64,000 nucleotides of DNA, taken from assembly GCF_049472675.1 (NCBI RefSeq), contig NZ_JAPNXM010000005.1, positions 62,001 through 126,000 of the forward strand, given 5' to 3'. This stretch comes from Deferribacter thermophilus (GTDB lineage: Bacteria > Chrysiogenota > Deferribacteres > Deferribacterales > Deferribacteraceae). Made by a program: the position numbers and the translations under genes. Below, piece after piece: positions 8,694 to 18,078 of the stretch (position 1 is the first letter of the stretch; each line of letters opens with the position of its first letter). Under the pieces are notes generated by a model. It did no database searches. It was not told the DNA's origin and worked only from the letters and a program-made list of their open reading frames with translations.

Positions 8694-9761
8694 TTATAAT
8701 CCGATCTCTTTTAGCTTTTCTGCTTGGTCATAAGCAATCAAAGCATCTATTATTTCATCCAACTCCCCTTCCATTACTTGATCAAGATTGTAAAGCGTCA
8801 AATTTATCCTGTGATCTGTAACTCTATTTTGAGGGAAATTATAGGTTCTAATTCTCTCACTTCTATCACCTGAACCAACTTGAAGTTTTCTATTTGAAGC
8901 AATTTCTTCTTGCTGCTTTCTTATCTCCATCTCTAAAATCTTCGCCTTCAAAAGCTTCATCGCTTTCTCTTTATTTTTTATCTGGCTTCTTTCATCCTGA
9001 CAAGAAACTACTATCCCAGTTGGGATATGAGTTATTCTTACTGCAGAATCTGTAGTATTTACATGCTGGCCACCTGCACCACTTGCTCTGAATACATCAA
9101 TTCTAAGATCTGATGGGTCAATCTCCACTTCTACATCATCAGCTTCAGGCAAAACAGCTACTGTGCATGCTGAGGTATGTATTCTACCTCCTGACTCCGT
9201 AACAGGAATCCTCTGCACTCTATGACCACCACCCTCAAACTTTAATCTACTATACGCACCTTTCCCTTTGACTAAAAGTATTACTTCTTTATATCCACCC
9301 ACACCTGTATCGTTGTAATCCACTATTTCAGTTTTCCACCCTTTTTTTTCTGCATACCTCATATACATTCTCAATAAGTCTGCAGCAAAAAGTGTCGCCT
9401 CATCACCACCTGTCCCTGCTCTTATCTCCAAATAGATATTTTTTTCATCATAGGGGTCTTTTGGTATTAATAATATCTTTAATTCATTTTCTAATTTTTC
9501 AAGCTTCTCTTTCCCCTCCTCTAATTCCATCTCAGCCAGCTCTTTTAGCTCTTTATCTCCAGAAGTCAAAATTTGCTTTGCTTCCTCAATATCATTTTCG
9601 ACCTTTTTATATTCTTTATACTTTTCTACTATTGGTTTTAAATCCGCATGCTCCTTTGCAAGTTGCTGATATAATTTATTGTCACTCATTATTGATGGAT
9701 CAGCTAACTTCTCAGTTAATATTTCATATTTCTCCACCACTTCATCTAATTTATGAAACAT
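8694..9761 (-). CDS. prfA: Peptide chain release factor 1
   Basis: RF1 recognises UAA and UAG stop codons on the ribosome and triggers peptide release. The 355-residue protein has the codon-reading P-x-T motif as PVT at 186-188, the catalytic GGQ at 230-232 and the long N-terminal helical domain. PVT rather than the SPF of RF2 settles the type. The GAGGGG ribosome site lies inside the end of the upstream DUF1385 gene, whose stop overlaps prfA by 11 bases. Confidence 0.98.
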   Translation of the reverse strand: MFHKLDEVVEKYEILTEKLADPSIMSDNKLYQQLAKEHADLKPIVEKYKEYKKVENDIEEAKQILTSGDKELKELAEMELEEGKEKLEKLENELKILLIPKDPYDEKNIYLEIRAGTGGDEATLFAADLLRMYMRYAEKKGWKTEIVDYNDTGVGGYKEVILLVKGKGAYSRLKFEGGGHRVQRIPVTESGGRIHTSACTVAVLPEADDVEVEIDPSDLRIDVFRASGAGGQHVNTTDSAVRITHIPTGIVVSCQDERSQIKNKEKAMKLLKAKILEMEIRKQQEEIASNRKLQVGSGDRSERIRTYNFPQNRVTDHRINLTLYNLDQVMEGELDEIIDALIAYDQAEKLKEIGL

Positions 9762-10659
9762 AAATCAACCCCTCATCATCCATCTCTTTATCCAATGCAA
9801 GTTTAAGAGATATCAAAGCCACTTCAATCTGTTCTTCATCAGGTTCTTTAGTTGTCAATTTTTGCAGCCATAAACCAGGCTTAATCAAGATTTTTACTAT
9901 TATATTATTACTAAACTTATCACTCAACTTTAAAATTTCATAAGAGAGACCAGCAATTAAAGGGATAAAAACTATTCTAGATAATAATTTTATCATAAAG
10001 TGCGCATCCTTTGGAATTATAGAAAAAACAAGAATACTCACTATCATCACTATTAACAGAAAGCTTGTTCCACATCTTGGATGAAATCTGCTCATCTGCT
10101 TTGCATTTTCCACACTCAACTCTTTCCCACTCTCATAGGTATAAATAGCCTTATGTTCTGCACCGTGGTATTCAAAAACTCTCCTAATATCCTTAAAAAA
10201 CGATATAAAATAGATATACAACAAAAAGAAAATAACTCTAATAACACCATCTACAGCGTTGTAAGCCAAAAAAGATCTATCTAATAATGGTAATAAATGC
10301 TTTAGCAAATCAGTAATAAATAATGGCAAAAAAATAAATAATCCAATCCCCAATAACAAACCCGTAATAAGGCTAAAAAACATCTCTTTTTTGCTTATTT
10401 TTTCACTACCTTCACCAAATGCATGATAGGCTGAAAAGTTTAAAGCACTAATACCTAATATAAGTGCATTATATAAAGCGATTAAGCCTCTTAAAATGGG
10501 TTTTTTAAATAGCGGTTTATTATCAATAGAAATATCTTTCTTTTTGACAACAATCTTACCATCTTCTCTTCTAACAGCAATTACAAATTTACCAGGGGCT
10601 CGCATCATAACCCCTTCTATTACAGCCTGACCACCTACATCTAAACTTTTTTTATTCAC
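9751..10659 (-). CDS. DUF1385 (YqhQ-like) membrane protein
   Basis: This 302-residue protein belongs to the DUF1385/YqhQ family, found next to prfA or rpmE in many bacteria but without an established function. The opening GGQAVIEGVMMR and the central EYHGAEHKAIYTYE with MSRFHPRCGTSF are the family signatures; their conserved His, Glu and Cys residues suggest a metal or catalytic role, which is inference. Four to five hydrophobic segments lie at about 95-125, 140-155, 195-215 and 225-245. Translation begins at GTG with GAGG five bases upstream. It overlaps prfA. Confidence 0.9.
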   Translation of the reverse strand: MNKKSLDVGGQAVIEGVMMRAPGKFVIAVRREDGKIVVKKKDISIDNKPLFKKPILRGLIALYNALILGISALNFSAYHAFGEGSEKISKKEMFFSLITGLLLGIGLFIFLPLFITDLLKHLLPLLDRSFLAYNAVDGVIRVIFFLLYIYFISFFKDIRRVFEYHGAEHKAIYTYESGKELSVENAKQMSRFHPRCGTSFLLIVMIVSILVFSIIPKDAHFMIKLLSRIVFIPLIAGLSYEILKLSDKFSNNIIVKILIKPGLWLQKLTTKEPDEEQIEVALISLKLALDKEMDDEGLIYVS

Positions 10660-10701
10660 TTTGACCTCATAGACAAACGATGAATTTATTAGAAAAAAGT
10701 T

Positions 10702-11436
10702 CTAATTCAACCTATCGTATCTTCTTAAAAGTTCCTCATATCTTTTTCTTACTTCAGATGCTTTACCACAAGTAAAATCACCCTCTTTGCACTTGTCTGT
10801 AACACAATTTGGCCCAGCATATTTAAAAATAGCTGGAGCTACTTTAAGGCATTCCTCAAGCATCATTTCAGCCATTCTACGTATTTCCCATTGAGCCCTA
10901 TTACAACATCTAACATTAAAAAAATGTAATAACTCTCTTGCATTCATAGTAATTATGATTTTAGTTTCACATGCATTTGGTAAAACATACCTAGCATCTT
11001 CAGCAGGAACACCTAAATCTATTAATTTATCATAAACATTGGAAATATTCTCCATTAATTTGACAAACTCTTTTTCAGCTTCGGAGTTTGAAGCAATCGA
11101 ATCAGGTAAAACATACTCAAAACCATCTTTGTGTTTTACATACCTTTGAGAACGCTGAGAATAGCTAGCTATTCTATGTCTAACAAGCTGGTGAGTTAGT
11201 GTTCTTGATACACCCTCAACACCAAAAGTAAATGACACATGCTCTAAAACAGAATGATGACCAATTCTAACAATCTTTTCAATAAAACTTTCCTGCTCAC
11301 CTCTTTCAATTTTCCTCTGTAAGTCATCTATTGTAGCATCAGAAGCATAACATAGTTTAGCGGCTAAAGCAGCAGTAAGCTCTGGTTCTGCTGTGTATTT
11401 AAGCAATTTTACATTAATTTTTGTTTTTTTTAGCAT
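10702..11436 (-). CDS. thyX: Flavin-dependent thymidylate synthase ThyX
   Basis: ThyX makes dTMP from dUMP using FAD and methylenetetrahydrofolate, replacing ThyA. The defining RHR-X7-S motif is present at residues 86-96 (RHRIASYSQRS), within a 244-residue protein of normal length. Another conserved block is GHHSVLEHVSFTF at 59-71. It lies between rpmE (6 bp gap) and the DUF1385 gene. No thyA was seen in the window. The ribosome site is weak, suggesting dependence on rpmE translation. Confidence 0.97.
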   Translation of the reverse strand: MLKKTKINVKLLKYTAEPELTAALAAKLCYASDATIDDLQRKIERGEQESFIEKIVRIGHHSVLEHVSFTFGVEGVSRTLTHQLVRHRIASYSQRSQRYVKHKDGFEYVLPDSIASNSEAEKEFVKLMENISNVYDKLIDLGVPAEDARYVLPNACETKIIITMNARELLHFFNVRCCNRAQWEIRRMAEMMLEECLKVAPAIFKYAGPNCVTDKCKEGDFTCGKASEVRKRYEELLRRYDRLN

Positions 11437-11442
11437 AGACTT

Positions 11443-11661
11443 TTACTTATTAATATTTTCCTGATAATTTCCGTATTTTTTCATAAATTTTTCTACTCTA
11501 CCAGCTGTATCAACAAACTTCTGTTTCCCTGTAAAAAATGGATGACATGCAGAACAAATCGCAATACCTGTTTTTTTGGCAGTTGATAAGGCTTTTATCT
11601 CATTACCACAAGCACACTTAAAAACTACCTCTTTTACCTCTGGATGAATCCCTTTTTTCAT
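11443..11661 (-). CDS. rpmE: 50S ribosomal protein L31, zinc-binding type
   Basis: L31 is a small protein bridging the large and small ribosomal subunits. The 72-residue chain begins MKKGIHPEVKEVVFKCACGN and has Cys16, Cys18, Cys36 and Cys39, so it is the zinc-binding form rather than the cysteine-free form made under zinc shortage. HPFFTGKQKFVDTAGRV is the standard C-terminal block. A GGAGG site lies six bases before the ATG. It follows rho by 70 bp, an arrangement common in many phyla. Confidence 0.98.
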   Translation of the reverse strand: MKKGIHPEVKEVVFKCACGNEIKALSTAKKTGIAICSACHPFFTGKQKFVDTAGRVEKFMKKYGNYQENINK

Positions 11662-11731
11662 CTATATCCTCCATCATTTATTTTTCGAAAAGCTCTAATT
11701 AACACAATTTATTCAAATTTGTAAAGTAAAA

Positions 11732-12973
11732 TTATTTACTCATTGACTCCAAAAACTCCTTATTTGTTTTTGTCCCTTTAATTTTATCAAGTAAAAATTC
11801 CATTGCATCAACAGAATTCATATTGCTCAAAAACCTTCTAAGTATCCAGACCTTATTGAGCTCCTCTTTTGTAAGTAAGAGTTCTTCTCTTCTAGTTCCA
11901 GACTTGTTAATATCAATAGCTGGAAAAATCCTTCTTTCTGCAAGTTTTCTATCAAGATGAAGCTCCATATTTCCAGTGCCCTTAAATTCTTCATAAATTA
12001 CTTCATCCATTCTTGAACCAGTATCAATTAAAGCAGTTGCAATGATAGTTAAAGAGCCACCCTCTTCTATGTTTCTTGCAGCACCAAAAAACCTTTTAGG
12101 TTTATGTAGTGCATTAGCATCAACACCACCGCTTAACACTTTTCCACTTGGTGGTTCAATGGAGTTATAAGCTCTCGCAAGCCTAGTAATACTATCTAAA
12201 AGGATACACACATCGTTACCATGCTCCACCAATCTTTTAGCTTTATTCAGCACCATTTCAGCCACATGGACATGTCTATAAGCTGGCTCATCAAAGGTAG
12301 AACTAACCACCTCTGCCTGAACAGACCTTTGCATATCGGTCACTTCTTCTGGCCTTTCATCGATCAAAAGAATTATTAAATAGATCTCAGGATGATTTTT
12401 TGTGATACTATTTGCAATCGATTTTAACAGCATCGTTTTTCCAGCTTTAGGTGGAGCTACTATTAACCCCCTTTGCCCTTTACCAACAGGAGCCAAAAGA
12501 TTCATAATCCTTGTATCATAAGCTGTAGGGAATGCTTCTAAATTAATCCTTTCATCAGGAAAAAGTGGAGTTAGGTTTTCAAACAGGTTCCTTTGCCTTC
12601 TAGGCTCCTCCCAATTTACCTTCTCAACTTTTAGTAAGGCAAAATATTTTTCATTATCCTTTGGTGGTCTAATCTCTCCCTGAATAGTGTCGCCACTTCT
12701 TAGCCCTAACCTTTTAATTTGAGCTGGTGAAACATATATATCATCTGGTCCAGGCAAGTAATTAGCATCCGGAGACCTAAGAAAACCAAAACCATCAGGT
12801 AAAACCTCTAATACCCCTTCACCATATATTTGCCCATTCTTTTCACTGGCAGCTTTGAGTATTTCAAATATAAGCTCCTGTTTGAGGAGATTGTCTGCAT
12901 GCTCAATATCAAATTCGTTAGCAATCGCCACAAGATCTTCAATAGGCTTTTTTTTCAATTCCGATAAATTCAC
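11732..12973 (-). CDS. rho: Transcription termination factor Rho
   Basis: Rho is the hexameric RNA helicase that ends transcription of untranslated RNA. The 413 residues include an N-terminal helical domain, the cold-shock-like RNA-binding site with GFGFLR at 61-66, Walker A APPKAGKT at 173-180, the Walker B/DERPEE region near 205, and the Q and R loops near 285. There is no large insertion in the N-terminal domain. The start codon is GTG with AAGGGG six bases upstream. A leader of about 130 bp separates it from the terminator of the sec operon; long leaders are typical of autoregulated rho genes. Confidence 0.98.
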   Translation of the reverse strand: MNLSELKKKPIEDLVAIANEFDIEHADNLLKQELIFEILKAASEKNGQIYGEGVLEVLPDGFGFLRSPDANYLPGPDDIYVSPAQIKRLGLRSGDTIQGEIRPPKDNEKYFALLKVEKVNWEEPRRQRNLFENLTPLFPDERINLEAFPTAYDTRIMNLLAPVGKGQRGLIVAPPKAGKTMLLKSIANSITKNHPEIYLIILLIDERPEEVTDMQRSVQAEVVSSTFDEPAYRHVHVAEMVLNKAKRLVEHGNDVCILLDSITRLARAYNSIEPPSGKVLSGGVDANALHKPKRFFGAARNIEEGGSLTIIATALIDTGSRMDEVIYEEFKGTGNMELHLDRKLAERRIFPAIDINKSGTRREELLLTKEELNKVWILRRFLSNMNSVDAMEFLLDKIKGTKTNKEFLESMSK

Positions 12974-13080
12974 AGTTCACCCCTTTAATGATTCATCTAA
13001 TGATTATTATTTGAAAAATTAATTATTCTTTTTTGATTTCATCTACTATGAAAAATCCTGTGTAATGTTTCTTTAAGCGG

Positions 13081-13109
13081 AAATTAATAACATTATTTTT
13101 TAATGTCAA
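13081..13109 (-). promoter_or_regulatory. Candidate rho promoter
   Basis: A perfect -35 box TTGACA (minus strand, 13104-13109) starts ten bases past the secF terminator T-run. Seventeen bases on is TAATTT, a weak -10. It would give a leader of about 100 nt before the GTG of rho. The -35 and its position are convincing; the -10 is poor. Confidence 0.35.
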
Positions 13110-13119
13110 GCTTTTTTTT

Positions 13120-13138
13120 AAAAAAGGGGGAAGCCCCC
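13120..13138 (-). terminator. Intrinsic terminator of the queA-secDF operon
   Basis: On the minus strand GGGGG-CTT-CCCCC is followed by six T residues, a compact five-GC-pair stem with a three-base loop. The stem begins within the secF stop codon region, so secF is the last gene of its operon. Confidence 0.9.
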
Positions 13139-14031
13139 TATTTATCTCTCTTAATACTATAAACAAAAGAGCTTGCTATACCAATAGAAGAATAAGTACC
13201 CACTATGATGCCAATCAATAGAGCGAATGAAAAGTTTTTAATAATTTCACTACCAAATACATAAAGAGCTAATACAGCAAGAAATGTGGTAAAAGATGTA
13301 AGCAAAGTTCTACTTAAGGTTTCATTTATACTCTGATTTATTAAATTTAACAAACTTACTTTAGAAGCACTCCCTTTTAGTCTTTCTCTAATTCTATCAT
13401 ACACCACTATTGTATCATTTAAAGAATAACCAACTATTGTCAACACCGCTGCAACAATTGGCAAATTAATCTCTCTTGATGTTATAGAAAACACCCCTAA
13501 AGTGATTATTACATCATGAAAAAGTGCTAAAACAGCACCTATAGAAAATATAAACTCAAATCTTACTGCTACATAGATTAAAATACCGATAAGCGCGTAA
13601 ATCACAGCCATTGTAGCTTTTTTCTGCAGTTCACTACCAACCTGAGGTCCAACCTGTTCTACCCTTTCCACAATAAAATTATTATTTTTAAAGCTATTGC
13701 TTAATGCACTTTTTACATCATTAGCTACTGCATTTAAATCATTATCAGTTTTTTCAACTCTTATTAAAACTTCTCTTTCATCTCCAAAATTCTGAATAAC
13801 CACATCCCCTAAGTTTAATTTCTTTATATTCTCCCTTAAAACATCTAACGAAGGTGGATTATCAAACCTCACCTGTATTACAGAACCCCCTGCAAAATCT
13901 ATCCCCAGATTGAACCCTTTTGTAAAGATTATAACCAAACTTAACAAAACAATAATACCAGATATCAAGAAAAATAGCTTAGACTTACCCATAAAATCAA
14001 TTTTTGTTCCAGGCTTTATAATCTCAAACAT
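13138..14031 (-). CDS. secF: Protein translocase subunit SecF
   Basis: SecF, with SecD, is the proton-driven accessory complex that pulls secreted proteins across the inner membrane after SecA action. The 297-residue protein has six predicted membrane helices, with a periplasmic domain between helices 1 and 2 beginning GFNLGIDFAGGSVIQVRF. The conserved helix-4 segment VGYSLNDTIVVYDRIRE is the RND-type SecF signature. GGAG lies six bases before the ATG. It follows secD by 10 bp and ends the operon at a strong hairpin. Confidence 0.97.
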   Translation of the reverse strand: MFEIIKPGTKIDFMGKSKLFFLISGIIVLLSLVIIFTKGFNLGIDFAGGSVIQVRFDNPPSLDVLRENIKKLNLGDVVIQNFGDEREVLIRVEKTDNDLNAVANDVKSALSNSFKNNNFIVERVEQVGPQVGSELQKKATMAVIYALIGILIYVAVRFEFIFSIGAVLALFHDVIITLGVFSITSREINLPIVAAVLTIVGYSLNDTIVVYDRIRERLKGSASKVSLLNLINQSINETLSRTLLTSFTTFLAVLALYVFGSEIIKNFSFALLIGIIVGTYSSIGIASSFVYSIKRDK

Positions 14032-14041
14032 CTTCAGCTCC

Positions 14042-15586
14042 TTAAATACTCAACTTCACATTTTTCTTGGATTCGTATATTTGTAAAAAGATTGTTCTAC
14101 TAACAAAAATAGCAGTAAACATAGATGTCAAAATACCTATTGATAAAGTCACAGCAAAACCTTTTACCGGCCCTGTTCCAAACTGAAATAATACCACAGC
14201 AGCAATCAAAGTGGTTATATTAGCATCCAAAATAGTGGACATAGCTTTTTCAAAACCAGCCTCAATTGCGCTTAATGCAGTTCTACCAAGCCTTAGCTCT
14301 TCTCTAATTCGTTCAAAAATTAAGACATTAGCATCCACAGACATACCAATTGTCAAAATCAATCCTGCAATACCTGGAAGTGTCAAAGTGGCTTTAAATA
14401 AAGCCATAACACCTAAAATTATCACTAAATTTAATATCAAGGCAATATCTGCAATTACACCAGAAAGCTTGTAATAAACGGCCATAAAAACTACAACCAA
14501 GAGTAATCCTATAATTGATGCCTTTATACCTTTTTCTATTGAATCTTTACCCAAAGAAGGACCTACAGTTCTATTTTCAAGTATTTTAACAGGTGCAGGC
14601 AAACTCCCAGCTCGTAAAACTATAGCTAAGTCCTTAGCTTCTTCCATTGTAAAGTTACCAGTAATTTGAGCTTCACCACCCATGATAGCTTCTCTAATTA
14701 CTGGTGCTGAATATACATTGTTATCTAATACAATTGCCAGCCTTTTACCCACATTATTTTTAGTAATTTCTCCAAACAATTTTGCTCCAGCACTATCAAA
14801 CTTAATCAACACATAAGGCTCATTAAATTGACTAGAAATCCTCACTTCTGCATCTACAAGGTAATCACCAGTTAAAACAGCATCCCTTTTAAGAGCGTAA
14901 GGGGTATTTTCTACTATTTTCCCTGTTCTTTTATCTATCACTTTTTTATAAAGAACGATATCATCAAAGGGGATATTACCAGATGAAATATCAGAAGCAG
15001 TAACTGCATCATCAACCAAATAAAATTTAAGCTGTGCAGTCTTACCAATTAGCTTTATAGCTCTTTCTGGATCAGTAATCCCCGGAAGCTGAACCAAAAT
15101 ATTTCTATTACCCTGCCTTTGAATAACAGGCTCTGTAACTCCAAACTGGTCAATCCTATTTCTAATAACTTGAGCTGCCTGCTCTACCGCATAATCTTTT
15201 ATCTTCTCAACTTCTTTTGGATCAAGCTTAAACTCTAACAGAAACTCATTTTTAGAAATACTTGATTCCTTTAAAAAAGGGTAATTATTTTCAATAATTT
15301 TTTTTGCATTATCTATTGAATCATCCTTTAGAGCAACAACTAATTTATCTTTATCTTTTTTCACATAAGCATAAGATATCTTTTCACTACGCAAATCCTT
15401 CTTGACCTGAGTGACAAGGGTATCAAGTTTTGCATCCACTGCTTTATCAACTTCTACCCCTAACAAAACATACATCCCACCTCGTAAATCCAACCCAAGC
15501 TTTATCTTCTCATTTAAAGGATATAGTGAAATCAAAGCTCCAACAATTACAATAAAGATAATAGCCCATCTAAGTTTATATTTCAT
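14042..15586 (-). CDS. secD: Protein translocase subunit SecD
   Basis: SecD is the larger partner of SecF in the proton-driven export motor. The 514 residues show an N-terminal helix, a large periplasmic P1 domain starting at KLGLDLRGGMYVLLGVEV, and five C-terminal helices with the conserved GLILTIGMSVDANVLIFERI segment. Order yajC-secD-secF is standard. The ribosome site GGGG is close to the ATG, and a second GAGG stands slightly further upstream. Confidence 0.97.
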   Translation of the reverse strand: MKYKLRWAIIFIVIVGALISLYPLNEKIKLGLDLRGGMYVLLGVEVDKAVDAKLDTLVTQVKKDLRSEKISYAYVKKDKDKLVVALKDDSIDNAKKIIENNYPFLKESSISKNEFLLEFKLDPKEVEKIKDYAVEQAAQVIRNRIDQFGVTEPVIQRQGNRNILVQLPGITDPERAIKLIGKTAQLKFYLVDDAVTASDISSGNIPFDDIVLYKKVIDKRTGKIVENTPYALKRDAVLTGDYLVDAEVRISSQFNEPYVLIKFDSAGAKLFGEITKNNVGKRLAIVLDNNVYSAPVIREAIMGGEAQITGNFTMEEAKDLAIVLRAGSLPAPVKILENRTVGPSLGKDSIEKGIKASIIGLLLVVVFMAVYYKLSGVIADIALILNLVIILGVMALFKATLTLPGIAGLILTIGMSVDANVLIFERIREELRLGRTALSAIEAGFEKAMSTILDANITTLIAAVVLFQFGTGPVKGFAVTLSIGILTSMFTAIFVSRTIFLQIYESKKNVKLSI

Positions 15587-15604
15587 AACCCCACTACCTC
15601 TTTT

Positions 15605-15928
15605 TTATTTATTTTCTGCTCCTCCAGTAACTTTTGACGCTACAGCATTTTTTACCACTTTGATTTTAACACCATTTGCAATTTCCACTAAAAATGTATT
15701 TTGATCCAAAATCTTATCTATTTTTCCATAGATACCGCCTGAAGTAATTATCTCATCTCCAGCTTTTAAGGATTCTAACATTTGTTGATGCTGTTTCTGT
15801 CTTTTTTGCTGTGGTCTAATAAGCAAAAAATAAAATATTACAAAGATCAATATTAAAGGTAAAAAAGCAGCTATCGGATTCTGCCCTGCTGGTTGCTGCC
15901 CAGCCGCATAAGCTATTGATTCAAACAT
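15605..15928 (-). CDS. yajC: Preprotein translocase subunit YajC
   Basis: YajC is a small single-span protein that associates with SecDF. The 107 residues have one membrane helix at about 19-41 followed by FLLIRPQQKRQKQHQQML, the family hallmark, and a soluble C-terminal domain with SLKAGDEIITSGGIYGKI. GGAGGAG precedes the ATG. It overlaps the end of tgt by eight bases. Confidence 0.97.
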   Translation of the reverse strand: MFESIAYAAGQQPAGQNPIAAFLPLILIFVIFYFLLIRPQQKRQKQHQQMLESLKAGDEIITSGGIYGKIDKILDQNTFLVEIANGVKIKVVKNAVASKVTGGAENK

Positions 15929-17042
15929 TATCTCCTCCTATTTTAAACATTTCTAATTTTTCTCGCTTAAATTTTTTAAAACAACCACTCTTTATAGCAT
16001 TTCTTATCTCTTTTACAAGAGAAATATAAAAATGTAAATTATGAATTGTATTAAGCCTCAGTGCTAATATTTCACCTGCCTTATATAAATGTCTCAAATA
16101 ACCTCTTGAAAAATTCCTGCAAGTATAACAGTTACAGTTTGGATCAATTGGTTTATCAGACAGTTTCCACTCTTGCCTTTTAATATGGAGCTTACCATAA
16201 CTTGTAAAAAGTAAACCATTCCTAGCATTTCTTGTGGGCATGACACAGTCAAACATATCTATCCCACGCTCAACACATTCTAAAATATCCTCAGGTGTCC
16301 CAACCCCCATAAGATATCTCGGTCTATTTTCAGGTAAAAAATCTGTAGTAAAATCCGTAATATCATACATAAGTATATTTTCTTCCCCTACACTTAAACC
16401 ACCTATCGCGTAACCATCAAAACCTATCTCAACTATCTGTTCAGCACTTACCCTTCTTAACTCCTTATATACCCCTCCCTGCACAATCCCAAATAGAGCC
16501 TGCCAGCTATTTATCTTTGCATTCTTACATCTAATTGCCCATTTTCTCGTTAATTCTATAGACTTTTTTACATAATCTTTTTCACAAGGGTATGGAACGC
16601 ACTCATCCAATACCATCATAATATCTGAACCAAGGTTTGACTGTATCTCAATGGACTTTTCAGGAGTTAAAAAAATCTTTCTTCCATCAAGATGTGATCT
16701 AAATGTAACCCCTTCCTCGTTTATATCTTTTAACTCTGACAAACTAAAAACCTGAAAACCACCACTATCTGTTAAAATCGGCCTATCCCAATTTATAAAC
16801 TTATGAAGCCCTCCAAAATATTTTACAACATCATCCCCTGGTCTAAGATGAAGATGATATGTATTTCCCAATATAATCTGAGCTCCAATATCCTTTAATT
16901 CATCTGGAGTAACTGTTTTTACAGAACCCACAGTACCAACTGGCATAAAAATAGGTGTTTCTACTCTCCCATGAATAGTCTCAAAATACCCAAACCTCGC
17001 CTTACTCTCCTTATCCTTACCCTCTAATACAAATCTAAACAA
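15921..17042 (-). CDS. tgt: Queuine tRNA-ribosyltransferase
   Basis: Tgt exchanges guanine 34 of GUN-anticodon tRNAs for preQ1 on the way to queuosine. The 373-residue TIM-barrel protein has the opening TPIFMPVGTVGSVKTVTP, the catalytic aspartate block LTDSGGFQVFSL, the second aspartate in GIDMFDCVMPTRNARNG and zinc ligands in NCNCYTCRNFSRGYLRHL. It appears to start at TTG with GAGG seven bases upstream. queA, the next enzyme of the pathway, is 10 bp upstream. Confidence 0.97.
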   Translation of the reverse strand: MFRFVLEGKDKESKARFGYFETIHGRVETPIFMPVGTVGSVKTVTPDELKDIGAQIILGNTYHLHLRPGDDVVKYFGGLHKFINWDRPILTDSGGFQVFSLSELKDINEEGVTFRSHLDGRKIFLTPEKSIEIQSNLGSDIMMVLDECVPYPCEKDYVKKSIELTRKWAIRCKNAKINSWQALFGIVQGGVYKELRRVSAEQIVEIGFDGYAIGGLSVGEENILMYDITDFTTDFLPENRPRYLMGVGTPEDILECVERGIDMFDCVMPTRNARNGLLFTSYGKLHIKRQEWKLSDKPIDPNCNCYTCRNFSRGYLRHLYKAGEILALRLNTIHNLHFYISLVKEIRNAIKSGCFKKFKREKLEMFKIGGDNV

Positions 17043-17052
17043 ACCATCACCT

Positions 17053-18078
17053 CTACATTATAAACATTGCATCACCATAACTAAAAAACCTAAAACGAGA
17101 CTCCACTGCATACCTATAAGCTTTTTTCATCAAATCATAACCACCAAAAGCACACACAAGTATAAAAAGTGTAGACTTTGGAAGGTGAAAATTTGTTATT
17201 AACATATCCACCATTTTAAATTTATACCCTTCTTTTATAAAAAGATCTGTGTAAGCATTTTCTGCAGGCATTAACTTTCCATCATTATTTGTTGAGGATT
17301 CAAGTGCTCTAACTACTGTTGTTCCTACTGCGACAAGCTTTTTCCCCTGTAGTTTTAAAAAATTTATTCTCTCTGCAACTGACTTATCTATAGAATATGA
17401 TTCTTTATGCATTTTATGGTCTTCAATATACTCCGATTTAACAGGTCTAAAGGTTCCAAGCCCTACATTTAGTGTTATTTCAAATATTTCAACACCTTTT
17501 TTTCTCAAAGCATCAAACAACTCATCTGTAAAATGTAAGCCAGCTGCAGGAGCTGCAACTGAACCTACCTTTTTAGAAAACACTGTATTATAACGCTCTT
17601 TATCAATCTCTTTATCTTCCCTTTTTATATACGGAGGAAGAGGGACATGCCCATATCTTTCCATCATTTGAAAAGGGTCATTTTCCAAAAAATCAACATA
17701 TACCAACCCTTCATCATCTCTACTCGATACAAAAATCTTATAATTTTCTATATATAAATACCCTTCTTTTTTCCACTTACCTCCAAGAAGTGCTTTAAAT
17801 CTTTTATCATCGATCTGTTCCAACAAAAAAAGTTCTACTGTTTTACCACTTTCTTTTTTTGCATAAAATCTGGCATTTAAAACTTTTGTATTATTAACAA
17901 CAAGAAACATATTTTCATCAAAAAAATCAATTATATCCTTAAATTTCTTATCCAGCAGTCTTTGCTCTTTTCTATCTACTATCAATAATCTTGACTCATC
18001 CCTTTTTTCTGCTGGATATTGAGCAATAAGACTTTCATCAAAATCAAAGTTGTATCTTTCAATACTAGTTTTACTCAT
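17053..18078 (-). CDS. queA: S-adenosylmethionine:tRNA ribosyltransferase-isomerase QueA
   Basis: QueA transfers and isomerises the ribose of SAM onto preQ1-tRNA to form epoxyqueuosine. The 341 residues match the family from the start (YNFDFDESLIAQYPAEKRDESRLL) through SVAAPAAGLHFT and ITLNVGLGTFRPV to LPKSTLFILVCAF. Its ATG shares one base with the stop of thrC (TAATG), and no good ribosome site is seen, so reinitiation after thrC is likely. It sits directly upstream of tgt. Confidence 0.97.
   Translation of the reverse strand: MSKTSIERYNFDFDESLIAQYPAEKRDESRLLIVDRKEQRLLDKKFKDIIDFFDENMFLVVNNTKVLNARFYAKKESGKTVELFLLEQIDDKRFKALLGGKWKKEGYLYIENYKIFVSSRDDEGLVYVDFLENDPFQMMERYGHVPLPPYIKREDKEIDKERYNTVFSKKVGSVAAPAAGLHFTDELFDALRKKGVEIFEITLNVGLGTFRPVKSEYIEDHKMHKESYSIDKSVAERINFLKLQGKKLVAVGTTVVRALESSTNNDGKLMPAENAYTDLFIKEGYKFKMVDMLITNFHLPKSTLFILVCAFGGYDLMKKAYRYAVESRFRFFSYGDAMFIM

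Noticed and set aside
9392..9763. A 123-codon antisense frame in prfA
   Set aside because: The frame lies wholly opposite a certain gene and its product has no sensible composition or start site.
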